A stretch of DNA of 64,000 bases from Rhodospirillum sp047263945 (GCF_047263945.1 NZ_JBLAVB010000001.1:372001-436000); one strand, 5' to 3'; shown: positions 16,925-25,792, numbered from the stretch's first letter. Notes: generated by a model from the letters alone, not told the origin. A program made the numbers and translations.

Positions 16925-19630
16925 CTATTCAGCGTCCAGCTTGACCTTTTCCAGCTCTAGGCGGAGTTCCACCACATCCTGGTCGATGATGCCGATGCGT
17001 TCGAAACCCAGGTTTTCGCAAAACTTGAGCATGCGCCGATTGTCGCGTAAGACTTGTCCCAACATGTAGCGGGTCCGACGTTCCTTGCAGTAGCGGATAA
17101 TTTTGCGCATCAGGGCTTTGCCTAAGCCCGACCCCTTCAGGTCCGAGCGCACGACGACGGAAAACTCGGTGGTCTCGTTATCCGGATCGGTGACGGCGCG
17201 GACAACCCCCAGAGTCTGCTTATCTCCATCTTCGGTCAGTTCTGCAACGAAGGCCATTTCTCTCGCATAGTCGATCTGGGTCAGCCGAGCCATCTGGTCA
17301 TGGGGGAGTTCCTTCACCAGTCCAAAGAAGCGGAAGCGGATATCCTCCTGAGTTAATTTAGAGACGAATTCGTAATGTTTCGGCTCATCCTCTGGCCGGA
17401 TGGGGCGCATGAGGACGGACCGCCCGTCGTTCATCACGAAGTTTTCTTCCAACTGCTTGGGGTAGGGGCGGATTGCCAGCTTATGCGGCCCCTTGGTGCG
17501 CCCCGGCTCCAAGCGGACTCGCGCATCCAGGGCCAAAACACCTTTCGCATCGGCAAAAAGGGGATTGATCTCGAGTTCGACGATTTCCGGAATGTCGATC
17601 ATCATTTGGGCAATCTGGATCAGGGTCACGCAAATGGACTCCAGGTCCGCAGGCGGTTTGTCGCGATAGCCCTCCAGCAACTTGTAGACTCGAGTCCGCT
17701 GGAGCATGTCCTGGGCCAGCGCCATATTCAGGGGAGGCAAGGTAACGGACCGGTCGCGGATGACCTCCACGGCGGTTCCTCCCTGTCCAAAGAGGATTAC
17801 AGGCCCGAAAATCGGGTCGATCGTGGCGCCGACGATCAGTTCATGGGCGCCGGGGCGCCGGGCCATGCGCTGGACCGTGAACCCCTCCACTGTGGCATCG
17901 GGGAAGGTTTCGGCCATGCGCCCGGCCATATGGGCACAGGCGCGGTGCACGTCTTCAGGCGTTTCCAGGTCCAAAACGACGCCGCCCACGTCCGATTTAT
18001 GGGTGACGGCATGGGAGAGAATCTTGACCGCCACCGGACCATTCAGGCGCCGAGCCAAATCCTCGGCTTCCTCAGGCGTGCCGGCGATGTGGGTTTCCAC
18101 CGTCGGGATACCAAAGGCGGCGAAGACGGCCTTGGCCTCTGGCTCGCTCATGGTCAGGTGTCCTCGCTCGATGGCGAGGTTAATAATCAGCCGGGCGGAG
18201 GCCACGTTTGCGGTGAACTCCGTCGGCAGACTGGGGGGTGTTTCCATCAGCATCACCTGATTGCGCCGATACTCCACCATATGCATGAAGCCTTGAATGG
18301 CTTCGTCTGGCGTCCCGAAGGTGGGCAATTGAGCGTCGGCGAAAAGGCGACGGGCTTCCGCGACGCTCTCTTCTCCGGCCCAGCAGGTAAAGATGGTCGC
18401 CGAGCGCCGTTTCTGAGCCACGGAAATTACCGACTTGGCCGCTTCTGTGGCCGAAATCAGTGCGCTTGGGGCATGCATGACCAGAACGGCGTCCACTTCC
18501 TTGGCGTCCGCCAAGGTCTCCAAGACCTTTTCGTAATCCTCGGGTTTGGCGTGGGCCCCAATGTTCAGGGGATTGGACACGGACCAGGTTTTGGGCAAAA
18601 TCTTGGCTAGGCTCTCCTTGGTGTCATCACAAAGGCGGACCAGATGTCCGCCTTTCTCGGTGATATCATCCACGGCCATGACGCCGATTCCGCCCCCATT
18701 CGTCACGATGGCCAGTCGTTCCCCCCGGGTGGCGATACGCTTGGAATGGGCGATCGTCTCCACGGCAGAGAACATTTCTTGAAGGCTGTAGACCCGCAGC
18801 ATGCCCGCTCGTTTGAAGGCAATATCGTGGATTTCGTCGGATCCGGCCAGATTGCCGGTATGGGAGGCTGCAGCCCGGGCTCCGGCCTTGTTCCGACCGG
18901 ATTTGATGACAATCACGGGTTTGTTTCGGGCCGCAGACCGGGCCGCGGACATAAATTTTCGGGCATCCGTGAGCGTCTCGATATACAGCAGAACGGCTCG
19001 TACATCCGGTTGGGCGCCCAGGTAGTCCACGGCATCGCCGAAATCCACATCAGCCTTGTCCCCAAGGGAAACAAAATGGGAAAAGCCGATGTCATGGCCC
19101 CGGGCCCAGTCGAGGACGGCGGTGCAGATCGCGCCGGACTGGCTGATGAAGGCCACTTTGCCGGGCAGGGCAGGCTGGTGGGAGAAGCTGGCGTTCAATC
19201 CCAGTCCCGGAACCATCAAGCCAATACAGTTGGGGCCGAGGAGGCGCATCCGGTGGGGGCGGGCCGCATCGAGCATGGCCTGTTGAAGAGACCGTCCCCC
19301 GGCTTCCTTGGCCCGGGAGAGACCTTCTGTCATGACGATGGCGGCTTTGCAGCCCAGCGCACCCAATTCATCGACCAGTTTTGGGACCGTTTCGGGCGGT
19401 GTGCAGATCACGGCCATGTCTGGCACGGCGGGTAGGGAGGCCACATCCGGATAGGCCAGAACACCCGCAACCGCATGGTATTTGTTGTTGACCGGCATGA
19501 TTGGCCCGTCGAATCCACCGCTCAACAGGTTGCGCATGATCAACTGGCCGACGGTGTTGTCCTGGTTGGACGCGCCAATAACGGCAATGCTGGTCGGGGC
19601 GAATAGCGCAGAGAGATTGCGGACGCTCAT
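16925..19630 (-). CDS. NDP-forming acyl-CoA synthetase fused to GNAT acetyltransferase
   Basis: A 901-residue fusion. Residues about 8-105 form a CoA-binding Rossmann domain (IAVIGAS), about 150-460 succinyl-CoA-ligase-like domains (SQSGAICTAVLDWA, SHTGNLAGSD), and about 475-700 an ATP-grasp domain (GQGGTAVEVIRDRSV). About 735-895 is a GNAT domain with RSDLKGSGLGKALM as its acetyl-CoA loop. This is the architecture of the protein acetyltransferases Pat/PatZ, which acetylate lysines of enzymes such as acetyl-CoA synthetase. Whether the synthetase half is catalytic cannot be told; in PatZ it is regulatory. The ATG at 19630 has GGAG upstream. The SLAC1-type gene lies upstream on the same strand, 186 bases away. 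Confidence 0.9.
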   Translation of the reverse strand: MSVRNLSALFAPTSIAVIGASNQDNTVGQLIMRNLLSGGFDGPIMPVNNKYHAVAGVLAYPDVASLPAVPDMAVICTPPETVPKLVDELGALGCKAAIVMTEGLSRAKEAGGRSLQQAMLDAARPHRMRLLGPNCIGLMVPGLGLNASFSHQPALPGKVAFISQSGAICTAVLDWARGHDIGFSHFVSLGDKADVDFGDAVDYLGAQPDVRAVLLYIETLTDARKFMSAARSAARNKPVIVIKSGRNKAGARAAASHTGNLAGSDEIHDIAFKRAGMLRVYSLQEMFSAVETIAHSKRIATRGERLAIVTNGGGIGVMAVDDITEKGGHLVRLCDDTKESLAKILPKTWSVSNPLNIGAHAKPEDYEKVLETLADAKEVDAVLVMHAPSALISATEAAKSVISVAQKRRSATIFTCWAGEESVAEARRLFADAQLPTFGTPDEAIQGFMHMVEYRRNQVMLMETPPSLPTEFTANVASARLIINLAIERGHLTMSEPEAKAVFAAFGIPTVETHIAGTPEEAEDLARRLNGPVAVKILSHAVTHKSDVGGVVLDLETPEDVHRACAHMAGRMAETFPDATVEGFTVQRMARRPGAHELIVGATIDPIFGPVILFGQGGTAVEVIRDRSVTLPPLNMALAQDMLQRTRVYKLLEGYRDKPPADLESICVTLIQIAQMMIDIPEIVELEINPLFADAKGVLALDARVRLEPGRTKGPHKLAIRPYPKQLEENFVMNDGRSVLMRPIRPEDEPKHYEFVSKLTQEDIRFRFFGLVKELPHDQMARLTQIDYAREMAFVAELTEDGDKQTLGVVRAVTDPDNETTEFSVVVRSDLKGSGLGKALMRKIIRYCKERRTRYMLGQVLRDNRRMLKFCENLGFERIGIIDQDVVELRLELEKVKLDAE

Positions 19631-19816
19631 CAAGGACTCCAACGGGCGGGGCGCAGGGCGAGGAAAGTGCTGTTAAGAAGCTGTCTCAAAAAGACTTTTC
19701 ACTTCGACCTGCTAGGTTCGAGGTAGCCTGACCCGTTTTTTCTCCGGGTGCAACCCTCAAGCCAGACCCGCGCTAAGGGGTCTGCCGTTGTCTTTTCTCC
19801 TCCAATGATTGGGGGG

Positions 19817-20914
19817 TCACTCTGGAATGAACAATTCGCCGCGAAGCAAGGCCAGCGTCGTCCTAAGGAAAACCACTGTGATCAGACCTGTGGCCAGAAT
19901 CAGCAGAAACCCTCCCACCAAAGTCAGGCCTCCATGGCCAATTCGGGCGCAGACATCCAGGCAGGCGATAGTGACTGCAGCTGTGGGAAACGTGTAGGCC
20001 CACCAGGACACGAAGAAGGGCACCTTCAGGAATTGGCGGGTCAGGGACAGGTTTAACAAGGTGAGGAATAGGGCACCGTATACGAGGATGCGAGCGAATC
20101 CATCAACCTGCCCACCGTTCAGGGCCACATAAGCCAGATACCCCACCGCAGGGGGCGCGATCAAAATGAAGAGGGTTGGCAGGAATTTTGTCGCCAAGGG
20201 GTGATGGAAGACGATTCGATGGAACACAATGGTGAACAGCACGATCCAATAGATCAATCCTATGGAAAAGAAGAACCAGGAGGCCTCGCTGTGTCCTAAG
20301 GGGACCCCGGCAATCGGAACGAGAATATTGCCCACCACGGGGATGAACCAAGCGGGGTTAATCATGGAAATCTCGTGGGACTGGGTGAACCAGCGGCCCA
20401 TGAGATAGATCGTTCCCAGGAGGTGCAGGGCGGCCCCGGTAATCCAAAGGTTTTGGGCCAAGGACGGAGCGTTGGGCAGAGCAGCCACGGCCAAAAGGAG
20501 GAGGCTGATGGAGAAGGCGGGAAAGAAATTCACGCGGATTGGATGGGTGAATTCCCTGCGGACTTCCCCGGGATGCCGGAGCAGTTTGAGGCCATAAAGG
20601 GCCGAGATGCATAGAAAAAGGAGTGCGGAGAACATCAGGATTCCGTCCCCGACTTCTTCGGGGATGCCCAGAACATGACTCGCTTTACGCCAAGCTAACC
20701 CCAACCCCGATACTCCCATAACCACGGCGAACAAGGGGATCGGGACATGAGAGAGCCAATGAGTTTGTAATCCATCTCCGACGGAATGAGTTCGCAATCC
20801 ATCTCCGACGGAATGAGTTCGTAATCCATCTCCGGCAGATGCTGAGGTGCATGGGGCGTCGACGTCGGCCGACGGTATGGGAGCTGTGGAAAGAGGAGAA
20901 GGGGGGGCTGACAT
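19817..20914 (-). CDS. SLAC1/TehA-family anion channel or transporter
   Basis: A 365-residue integral membrane protein with about ten hydrophobic helices from residue 55 on. The pattern PIPLFAVVMGVSGLGLAW at the first helix, later HPIRVNFFPAFSISLLLL and a VPFFVSWWAYTFPTAAVTIA segment are those of the TDT/SLAC1 family, which moves small anions or dicarboxylates (TehA, Mae1, SLAC1). The first 54 residues are polar and contain three copies of a nine-residue unit, SVGDGLRTH-like, encoded by a 27-base tandem repeat; this tail is not part of the fold. The true start could lie after the repeat, but no better start was found. The substrate is unknown. Confidence 0.85.
   Translation of the reverse strand: MSAPPSPLSTAPIPSADVDAPCTSASAGDGLRTHSVGDGLRTHSVGDGLQTHWLSHVPIPLFAVVMGVSGLGLAWRKASHVLGIPEEVGDGILMFSALLFLCISALYGLKLLRHPGEVRREFTHPIRVNFFPAFSISLLLLAVAALPNAPSLAQNLWITGAALHLLGTIYLMGRWFTQSHEISMINPAWFIPVVGNILVPIAGVPLGHSEASWFFFSIGLIYWIVLFTIVFHRIVFHHPLATKFLPTLFILIAPPAVGYLAYVALNGGQVDGFARILVYGALFLTLLNLSLTRQFLKVPFFVSWWAYTFPTAAVTIACLDVCARIGHGGLTLVGGFLLILATGLITVVFLRTTLALLRGELFIPE
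20758..20838. repeat. 27-bp tandem repeat, three copies, in frame
   Basis: Three head-to-tail units at 20758-20784, 20785-20811 and 20812-20838. The first two differ at two bases and the last at its end. On the minus strand they encode the repeated GDGLRTH-type unit near the N-terminus of the SLAC1-type protein. Because 27 is divisible by three, copy-number change would alter tail length without breaking the frame. Confidence 0.9.
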
Positions 20915-21047
20915 GACAGGGACCTCGGTTGGTTTCGATTAATATTAGTAAGTTCTTATGTATCAAGCAAGCCGGGGTCGTGCATTGATGAAACGCAACG
21001 GATCGGAGTCTGGGAGATGGTAGGCGGAAGGCGGAAGGCGGCAGCAG

Positions 21048-21081
21048 AAAAAAAAGGCGATCCCATGGGGGACCGCCTTTT
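21048..21081 (-). terminator. Terminator after first tRNA-Asn
   Basis: On the minus strand AAAGGCGGTCCC and GGGATCGCCTTT form a stem followed by a run of eight T. It lies 6 bases beyond the tRNA 3' end and has a close copy after the second tRNA-Asn. Confidence 0.85.
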
Positions 21082-21087
21082 CCTCTA

Positions 21088-21162
21088 TGGCTCCGGAGGA
21101 GGGATTCGAACCCCCGACCAATCGATTAACAGTCGATTGCTCTACCGCTGAGCTACTCCGGA
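21088..21162 (-). tRNA. tRNA-Asn (anticodon GTT), copy 1
   Basis: The reverse strand folds as a tRNA of 75 bases including an encoded CCA. The 5' arm TCCGGAG pairs with CTCCGGA, the anticodon loop is CTGTTAA, and the T-arm is GGGGGTTCGAATCCC. It differs from copy 2 by a single base in the variable/T-arm region (TTGGTC against TTGGCC). Confidence 0.96.
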
Positions 21163-21325
21163 TCATTGAGCTTCCGAGGGGACCGCAGAGCGAGTCCCTG
21201 AGGCTCTATGGTCTGCTTACTCTATCGGGCCAAATCAAAAGCCCTTTGGTATTGTAAAGTCGGCAGCTGATGCAAACCAACCATCGTCGTTTTGCCGTTC
21301 GCCGCAGAACCTTCCCGCAGTATAG

Positions 21326-21355
21326 AAAAAGGCGATCCAATGGCGGACCGCCTTT
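21326..21355 (-). terminator. Terminator after second tRNA-Asn
   Basis: On the minus strand AAAGGCGGTCC and GGATCGCCTTT form a stem with a short T-run. Position and sequence match the terminator after copy 1, so the duplicated unit includes the terminator. Confidence 0.8.
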
Positions 21356-21363
21356 ATCCCAAA

Positions 21364-21438
21364 TGGCTCCGGAGGAGGGATTCGAACCCCCGGCCAATCG
21401 ATTAACAGTCGATTGCTCTACCGCTGAGCTACTCCGGA
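21364..21438 (-). tRNA. tRNA-Asn (anticodon GTT), copy 2
   Basis: A 75-base tRNA with encoded CCA, anticodon loop CTGTTAA and the same acceptor stem as copy 1. It lies upstream of copy 1 on the same strand, with about 200 bases between the genes. Confidence 0.96.
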
Positions 21439-21519
21439 TCAATATACCCTTTGATCGTCTTGTATGCCTACTCTATTGTTCACCCACTTTAATGAGCAAG
21501 ACGAAATCGCCCAGTCATT

Positions 21520-21593
21520 TGGAGGCCGGAGCCGGACTCGAACCGACGTACGCGGATTTGCAGTCCGCTGCATAACCCCTCTGCCATCCGGCC
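21520..21593 (-). tRNA. tRNA-Cys (anticodon GCA)
   Basis: 74 bases with encoded CCA. The acceptor stem GGCCGGA/TCCGGCC is followed by discriminator T (U73), as expected for tRNA-Cys. The anticodon loop is CTGCAAA and the T-arm contains GGTTCGAGTCC. Confidence 0.96.
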
Positions 21594-21918
21594 CTCTCGT
21601 TGAGCACTTATGCCGAATTTTCCATTTTATTACAAGAGGAAAGAGGCGGGTTCTCAACTTTTCTCTTCGGTTCAAAACCCTGGGGCTCGGCTCCGAAGAG
21701 GGCGGCTTTATACGCTTGGGCTTTTGATCGGTCAAGCGTCAAAAATCAGAAAAATTCATCTCGCCTCGGCAGGAGAGAAAAAGGCAGCCGCTCCCGCTCT
21801 CAAGACTCCAGACTTATTGTCATGGCTGCGGGCGGGGGCTATAAACCGGAGCCGCCTTGAAACCTGGTCATCGGGAGCAGGGCATCCGCGTCTTCCTTCT
21901 TCCACGCGAGAGGCCATC

Positions 21919-22569
21919 ATGGACTACAGCGTCGCGCGCATCAATATGATCCACAATCAGATCCGTACCAACCGGGTGACGGATCCCCTGGTCATCGAAG
22001 CCATGGGCGAGGTACCGCGCGAGGTCTTCGTGCCGAAGGCCTTTAAAGGTGTCGCCTATGTGGACGAAGACTTGGCCATTGGTGGTGGCCGCTTTCTGGT
22101 GGAGCCCATGACCATGGGCCGCTTGCTTCAAGCCGCATCGATTCAGCCCTCGGACGTGGTCTTGGATATTGGTTGCGCCACAGGTTATTCCGCCGCAGTG
22201 TTGGCGCGTATGGTCAATACGGTTGTGGCCCTGGAATCCAATGAGGAAATGGTGGAGAAGGCCTCTGCCAATCTGGCTGATCTGGGTCTGGACAACGCCG
22301 TGGTGGTTTCAGGCCCTCTGGCCGAGGGCTACGCCAAGCAGGCCCCCTATGATGTGATTGTCGTCAATGGCGCCATTCCATCCATTCCGGACGGACTGCG
22401 GGATCAATTGGCCGATGGTGGCCGTTTGGTCGCTGTGGTCATGGAAAAAGGATCCGGTCGCGTTGTCGTGGTCGAGCGTCGAGGTGACACCTTCGGGCGC
22501 CGTGTTGAGCTTGATGCCAACAGCCCCCTTCTGAACGGTTTCGAGTCCGTTCCCGCATTCGTTTTCTGA
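21919..22569 (+). CDS. Protein-L-isoaspartate O-methyltransferase-like protein (PCMT family)
   Basis: A 216-residue soluble methyltransferase-fold protein. It begins MDYSVARINMIHNQIRTNRV and has the SAM-binding motif VLDIGCATGYSAAVLARM, a VVALESNEEMVEKA strand and a family C-terminal part. It is a diverged PCMT group that lies upstream of tolC in many alphaproteobacteria; the canonical pcm is at 52026 in this window, so this copy probably does something else. The frame is open from 21610, but the ATG at 21919 fits the family start and follows the tRNA cluster. A hairpin terminator follows at 22608. Repair of isoaspartyl residues is therefore uncertain. Confidence 0.82.
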   Translation: MDYSVARINMIHNQIRTNRVTDPLVIEAMGEVPREVFVPKAFKGVAYVDEDLAIGGGRFLVEPMTMGRLLQAASIQPSDVVLDIGCATGYSAAVLARMVNTVVALESNEEMVEKASANLADLGLDNAVVVSGPLAEGYAKQAPYDVIVVNGAIPSIPDGLRDQLADGGRLVAVVMEKGSGRVVVVERRGDTFGRRVELDANSPLLNGFESVPAFVF

Positions 22570-22607
22570 TCGATATCCCCCTCCCTTGGGGAAGGGGCCA
22601 AGATGAC

Positions 22608-22635
22608 AAAAATGCCCGGATTCGTCCGGGCATTT
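22608..22635 (+). terminator. Hairpin terminator after PCMT-like gene
   Basis: AAATGCCCGGA-TTCG-TCCGGGCATTT, an 11-bp perfect stem with a tetraloop, lies 40 bases after the stop. The T-run is short. Confidence 0.75.
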
Positions 22636-22697
22636 CCATGATTGGACAGGGGTGACTTTGGGTTTTCCTTTGAATTGGAGCGGTGTGTCACCCAGTT

Positions 22698-22888
22698 CAC
22701 GGCACACGACAGGGGGCCGGCACGGGGCTTTGCCCCGGTCCCCCACCGGGGCCGAAAGGCCCCAGGCCTCGGACATTTATTGGCCGAAAGGCCCCAGGCC
22801 CCGGACAAAAAAAGGGGGTTTGGGGGTATTTCCCCCAAATGGGCTTGGGCAATCGCCCAAAAAAGACGAGACACTGTCCTGTAGCGTG
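22698..22888 (+). repeat. Element with terminal inverted repeats, family B (copy 2)
   Basis: The left end reads CACGGCACACGACAG and the complement of the right end CACGCTACAGGACAG. Inside are a family A piece (CGGGGCTTTGCCCCG, CACCGGGGCC..GGCCCC, the latter duplicated) and the module TTGGGCAATCGCCCAA. It sits in the 612-base gap between the PCMT-like gene and tolC. The rest of that gap (22889-23181) shows no gene and should hold the tolC promoter. Confidence 0.75.
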
Positions 22889-23181
22889 CTGCGACCTTTA
22901 TCCCGTTCGGTAGAGATGTCCTTGGGAAAACAAACCAAGGGTTCAGCGGGTTTTGCGTTGCATGTTGGCAACGCCGGTGCATTCTTACCCAGTGTTTGTG
23001 ATGTTGCGCTTGGGTTTTATGGGGCCAAACCGTATTGTATTGTTCAGTATGGGGGTTAGGCTCCCCTCCTTGCCAACGGGATCAAACCCTGTTCGGGATT
23101 GACCTCGTGTCGGTTTGGCCTGACCAAAGAAGATGGTCAATCCTGAAAACACCATTGGTTGATAGGCGCTCCGAGAGAAAA

Positions 23182-24708
23182 ATGATGAAACCCTTTTCCA
23201 CCGCTCCCGTCTCGAAAGTCGTGGCCGCCCTTATGTTCGCCAGTGTTGGGCTGGGTGCGGCGCCAAGTTTCGCGGAAACTTTTGAAGAGGCTCTGGTCTC
23301 TGCCTATCAGAGCAATCCCACAATCGCCGCCCGCCGCGCCGTGTTGCGTGCCGTGGACGAGCAGGTCCCTCAAGCCCTCTCCAACTGGCGTCCCCAGGTG
23401 TCCATCCAGGGGTCCTCTTTCTATCGGAGGCTGGACCGCTATCCTGGACAAAAGAACGTCCATACGGTTCCTGCGTCGGTGGGGATCGTTCTGGACCAGA
23501 ACATCTTTCGCGGCTTTCGGACCGAGGCTCAAACCGATGTTGCCGAGGCAACGGTGAAGGCAGAGCGGGCCACTCTGCATTCTGCGGAACAGACTGTCCT
23601 GCTGAATGCCGCCCGGGCCTATTTCAATGTCATGCAGAATCAGGCCGTCCTGGAACTGAACATCAACAATGAAGACGTTTTGAATCGGCAGCTACAGGCG
23701 GCCCGGGACCGCTTCCGGGTAGGAGAAATCACCCGAACGGATGTCGCCCAAGCCGAGTCCCGTCGGGCGGGCGCAGTTTCCGATCGGATTGGGTCAGAGG
23801 GTGATTTGAAAACGGCCATGGCGACCTATGAGCAAGTTGTTGGGCATCCGCCGGAAAATTTGGTGGCTCCCGCGCTCTATGCGAAGTTGCCCCTCACCCT
23901 GGCTGATGCGGTTGCCGAGGCGCTGTCCCGCAATCCTGACATCGTGAATGCCTTATACAATTGGGATGCTGCCCAGGCCACAGTTCGAGACGAAAAGGGA
24001 AAGCTGCTGCCGACCGTGACGGCCACCAGCTCGTATACTTGGGCCCATGAACCGTCCTCGACCGCGAATCTGGACACCACCACCTTTGAGGTTGGACTGA
24101 ATCTGAACATTCCCCTGTACCAAAGCGGCGCGATTTATTCGCAGATCAGGGATGCCAAACACCGCTCCGGTCAGCGTCGACTACAGGTGGATGAACAGCG
24201 CGATACGGTTGTGGAGAATGTCGCCACGGCTTGGCAGAATCTGCAAAGTGCCAATGCCCGTGTTGAGTCCTATAACAGTCAGATCGACGCCGCATCCATC
24301 GCCCTTCAGGGCGTGCAGCGGGAGGCCCAGGTGGGATCTCGTACAACATTGGATGTCCTGGATGCCGAGCAGGAGTTGCTGACCTCTCGCGTGAACTTGG
24401 TTCGCGCACAACGGGACGCTGCCATCAATACCTACGAGTTGCTGACGGCCATGGGCCGTATGACGGCTCAGGATCTGGAACTCGATACCCCGATCTATGA
24501 TCCGGTCAAGCATTACGAAGAGGTGCGTGGCCAATGGATTGGTGGCAACGATTGGGCGGATAAGGATGCGGCCATGTCTCCGGAAAAGCCACTTTCCCAG
24601 GACGCCGTTTTGAACGAAACAGATGACAAGGCCATTCAGACCCTCCCCAAGGTGCGATATGTCATCGCGCCGGGTGAGACAAAGGGGGGGGCTTCCCCAT
24701 CTCAGTAG
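23182..24708 (+). CDS. tolC: TolC-type outer membrane efflux channel
   Basis: A 508-residue outer membrane factor. The signal peptide ends near APSFA (about residue 31). Two repeated outer-membrane-efflux domains follow: TFEEALVSAYQSNPTIAARRAVLRAVDEQV starts the first and LTLADAVAEALSRNPDIVNAL the second. Typical family segments include FRVGEITRTDVAQAESRRAGA and GSRTTLDVLDAEQELLTSRVN. The trimer forms the exit duct for type I secretion and tripartite drug efflux. The start is one of two adjacent ATG codons (23182 or 23185) behind GAGAG. No pump or adaptor gene is adjacent, as is usual when TolC serves several systems. A terminator follows. Confidence 0.95.
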   Translation: MMKPFSTAPVSKVVAALMFASVGLGAAPSFAETFEEALVSAYQSNPTIAARRAVLRAVDEQVPQALSNWRPQVSIQGSSFYRRLDRYPGQKNVHTVPASVGIVLDQNIFRGFRTEAQTDVAEATVKAERATLHSAEQTVLLNAARAYFNVMQNQAVLELNINNEDVLNRQLQAARDRFRVGEITRTDVAQAESRRAGAVSDRIGSEGDLKTAMATYEQVVGHPPENLVAPALYAKLPLTLADAVAEALSRNPDIVNALYNWDAAQATVRDEKGKLLPTVTATSSYTWAHEPSSTANLDTTTFEVGLNLNIPLYQSGAIYSQIRDAKHRSGQRRLQVDEQRDTVVENVATAWQNLQSANARVESYNSQIDAASIALQGVQREAQVGSRTTLDVLDAEQELLTSRVNLVRAQRDAAINTYELLTAMGRMTAQDLELDTPIYDPVKHYEEVRGQWIGGNDWADKDAAMSPEKPLSQDAVLNETDDKAIQTLPKVRYVIAPGETKGGASPSQ

Positions 24709-24736
24709 GCCCGAATAATTCCGACTCGATGGTGGG

Positions 24737-24763
24737 GGGCGGCTTGTTTTGGCCGCCCTTTTC
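24737..24763 (+). terminator. Terminator after tolC
   Basis: GGGCGGC, a TTGTTTT loop, then GCCGCCC and TTTT, about 30 bases after the tolC stop. Confidence 0.85.
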
Positions 24764-24906
24764 CGTTTTATCCGTGATTCTCGGGGAATGGGAGCGCTGT
24801 GTTTATCCCGTTTTTGAACTGCGGCGGGTAAGAATTTGTTTACATGGATGCTTTTATGGTAATCCCGAGACTTGAAACTTAATTTAGGCCGGGCGAGCCG
24901 AGCACC

Positions 24907-25572
24907 ATGAGCGACGAAAACGCGCAACAGGAACCCTCGATGGAGGACATTCTGGCCTCCATCCGGAAGATTCTTTCGGAAGATGAGGAAAAGGCCGAGG
25001 AACCCGAGCCGGAAGTCGAACCGGAACCGGAGCCGGAACCGATCTTGGATGATTGGGGTCTGGAGGACGAGCCGGAACCGGAGCCGGAACCGGTGTTCGA
25101 GTTGGAGGATGAGGAAGAGGAGGAGGATGAAGTCCTCGTTCTTGAAGATCTCGTTCCCGAGCCGGAGCCGGAGCCGGAAGAAGAAGATGTTCTGGAACTG
25201 ACCGATGTGATGGGCATGGAGGACGATTTTCCGCCGGAGCCAGATCCCGAGCCGGAACCACCTCCTCCACCACCTCCGCCACCGCCTCCTCCTCCCCCTC
25301 CCCCACGAGTGACCGAGGACCAGGGCCTTGATCGTATCATGTCCTCTCAAACTGAGGCTCTGGCGGGGGGGCTTTTGGCTGGATTGGCGTCTGCCGTGTC
25401 CCGGGAGCGGAATATCGGTCTGGGTCATGGTGGTCTGACGCTGGAGGAGATCGTTCGCGAAATCCTACGCCAACTTCTTAAGGAGTGGCTGGATCAACAT
25501 CTGCCTCAGATGACCGAACGTCTGGTTCAAAAGGAAATCGAGCGTCTGGTTCACGGGATCGACAAGAACTAG
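24907..25572 (+). CDS. popZ: Polar organizing protein PopZ (DUF2497)
   Basis: The 221-residue product has the PopZ plan: a conserved N-terminal helix (MEDILASIRKILSEDEE, residues about 12-28), a long disordered acidic linker and a C-terminal helical region (about 160-215, with LTLEEIVREILRQLLKEWLDQHLPQ) that drives assembly. PopZ forms a polar matrix that tethers the chromosome origin through ParB and recruits cell-cycle proteins. The linker here is extreme: Glu-Pro dipeptides, a run of acidic residues and 16 consecutive prolines. No partner gene is adjacent; valS follows after a repeat-rich gap. Confidence 0.92.
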   Translation: MSDENAQQEPSMEDILASIRKILSEDEEKAEEPEPEVEPEPEPEPILDDWGLEDEPEPEPEPVFELEDEEEEEDEVLVLEDLVPEPEPEPEEEDVLELTDVMGMEDDFPPEPDPEPEPPPPPPPPPPPPPPPPRVTEDQGLDRIMSSQTEALAGGLLAGLASAVSRERNIGLGHGGLTLEEIVREILRQLLKEWLDQHLPQMTERLVQKEIERLVHGIDKN

Positions 25573-25619
25573 ATCAAACCGCCCTAAATCGGAATCGATT
25601 TAGGGCGGGTAATTTGATC
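25572..25619. repeat. Palindrome after popZ (possible terminator without T-run)
   Basis: Inner arms CCGCCCTAAATC (579-590) and GATTTAGGGCGG (597-608) pair perfectly; an outer GATCAAA/TTGATC pairing extends it. There is no T-run, so it is a dispersed palindrome or an atypical terminator. Confidence 0.65.
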
Positions 25620-25633
25620 CAGACTCATATGGT

Positions 25634-25687
25634 TAGAGCATCGGGTGGAGCGGAAAGCCGGTGTTCACTTTTCCGCTTGATGCTCTA
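25634..25687. repeat. GAGCAT...ATGCTC inverted-repeat element (copy 1)
   Basis: Outer arms TAGAGCATC and GATGCTCTA enclose GCGGAAA...TTTCCGC-type arms. The layout (GAGCAT, GGAAAA, CCGGT, TTTTCC, ATGCTC) resembles palindromes widespread between genes in alphaproteobacteria. A longer relative is at 37704-37783. Confidence 0.75.
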
Positions 25688-25703
25688 GATTTTAGAGGCG
25701 CTT

Positions 25704-25792
25704 CGAGATCAAGTTGGTCCGCGAATGCGGCCCAACTTGATCTCGGACGATTCTAAGGGAAGGGTGGAAAACCGAAGCCGGTTTTCCACCCT
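25704..25792. repeat. Two further palindromes upstream of valS
   Basis: CGAGATCAAGTTGG (25704-25717) pairs perfectly with CCAACTTGATCTCG (25732-25745). AGGGTGGAAAACC (25761-25773) pairs perfectly with GGTTTTCCACCCT (25780-25792). With the neighbouring palindromes and a terminator at 25845 they fill the 369-base gap between popZ and valS. I see no gene in it. Confidence 0.8.

Noticed and set aside
21088..21593. Short open frames across the tRNA genes
   Set aside because: They are readings through tRNA sequence; both tRNA-Asn copies produce the same peptide, which shows it comes from the RNA gene.
22726..22745. Sigma-54-like GG-N10-GC pattern (GGCACGGGGCTTTGC)
   Set aside because: It falls inside a family A/B stem-loop that recurs elsewhere and is not placed ahead of a gene at a useful distance.
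24879..25428. Gly/Ser-rich and Arg/Pro-rich frames opposite popZ
   Set aside because: They are the mirror image of the Glu/Pro codon repeats; no start signals or family features.
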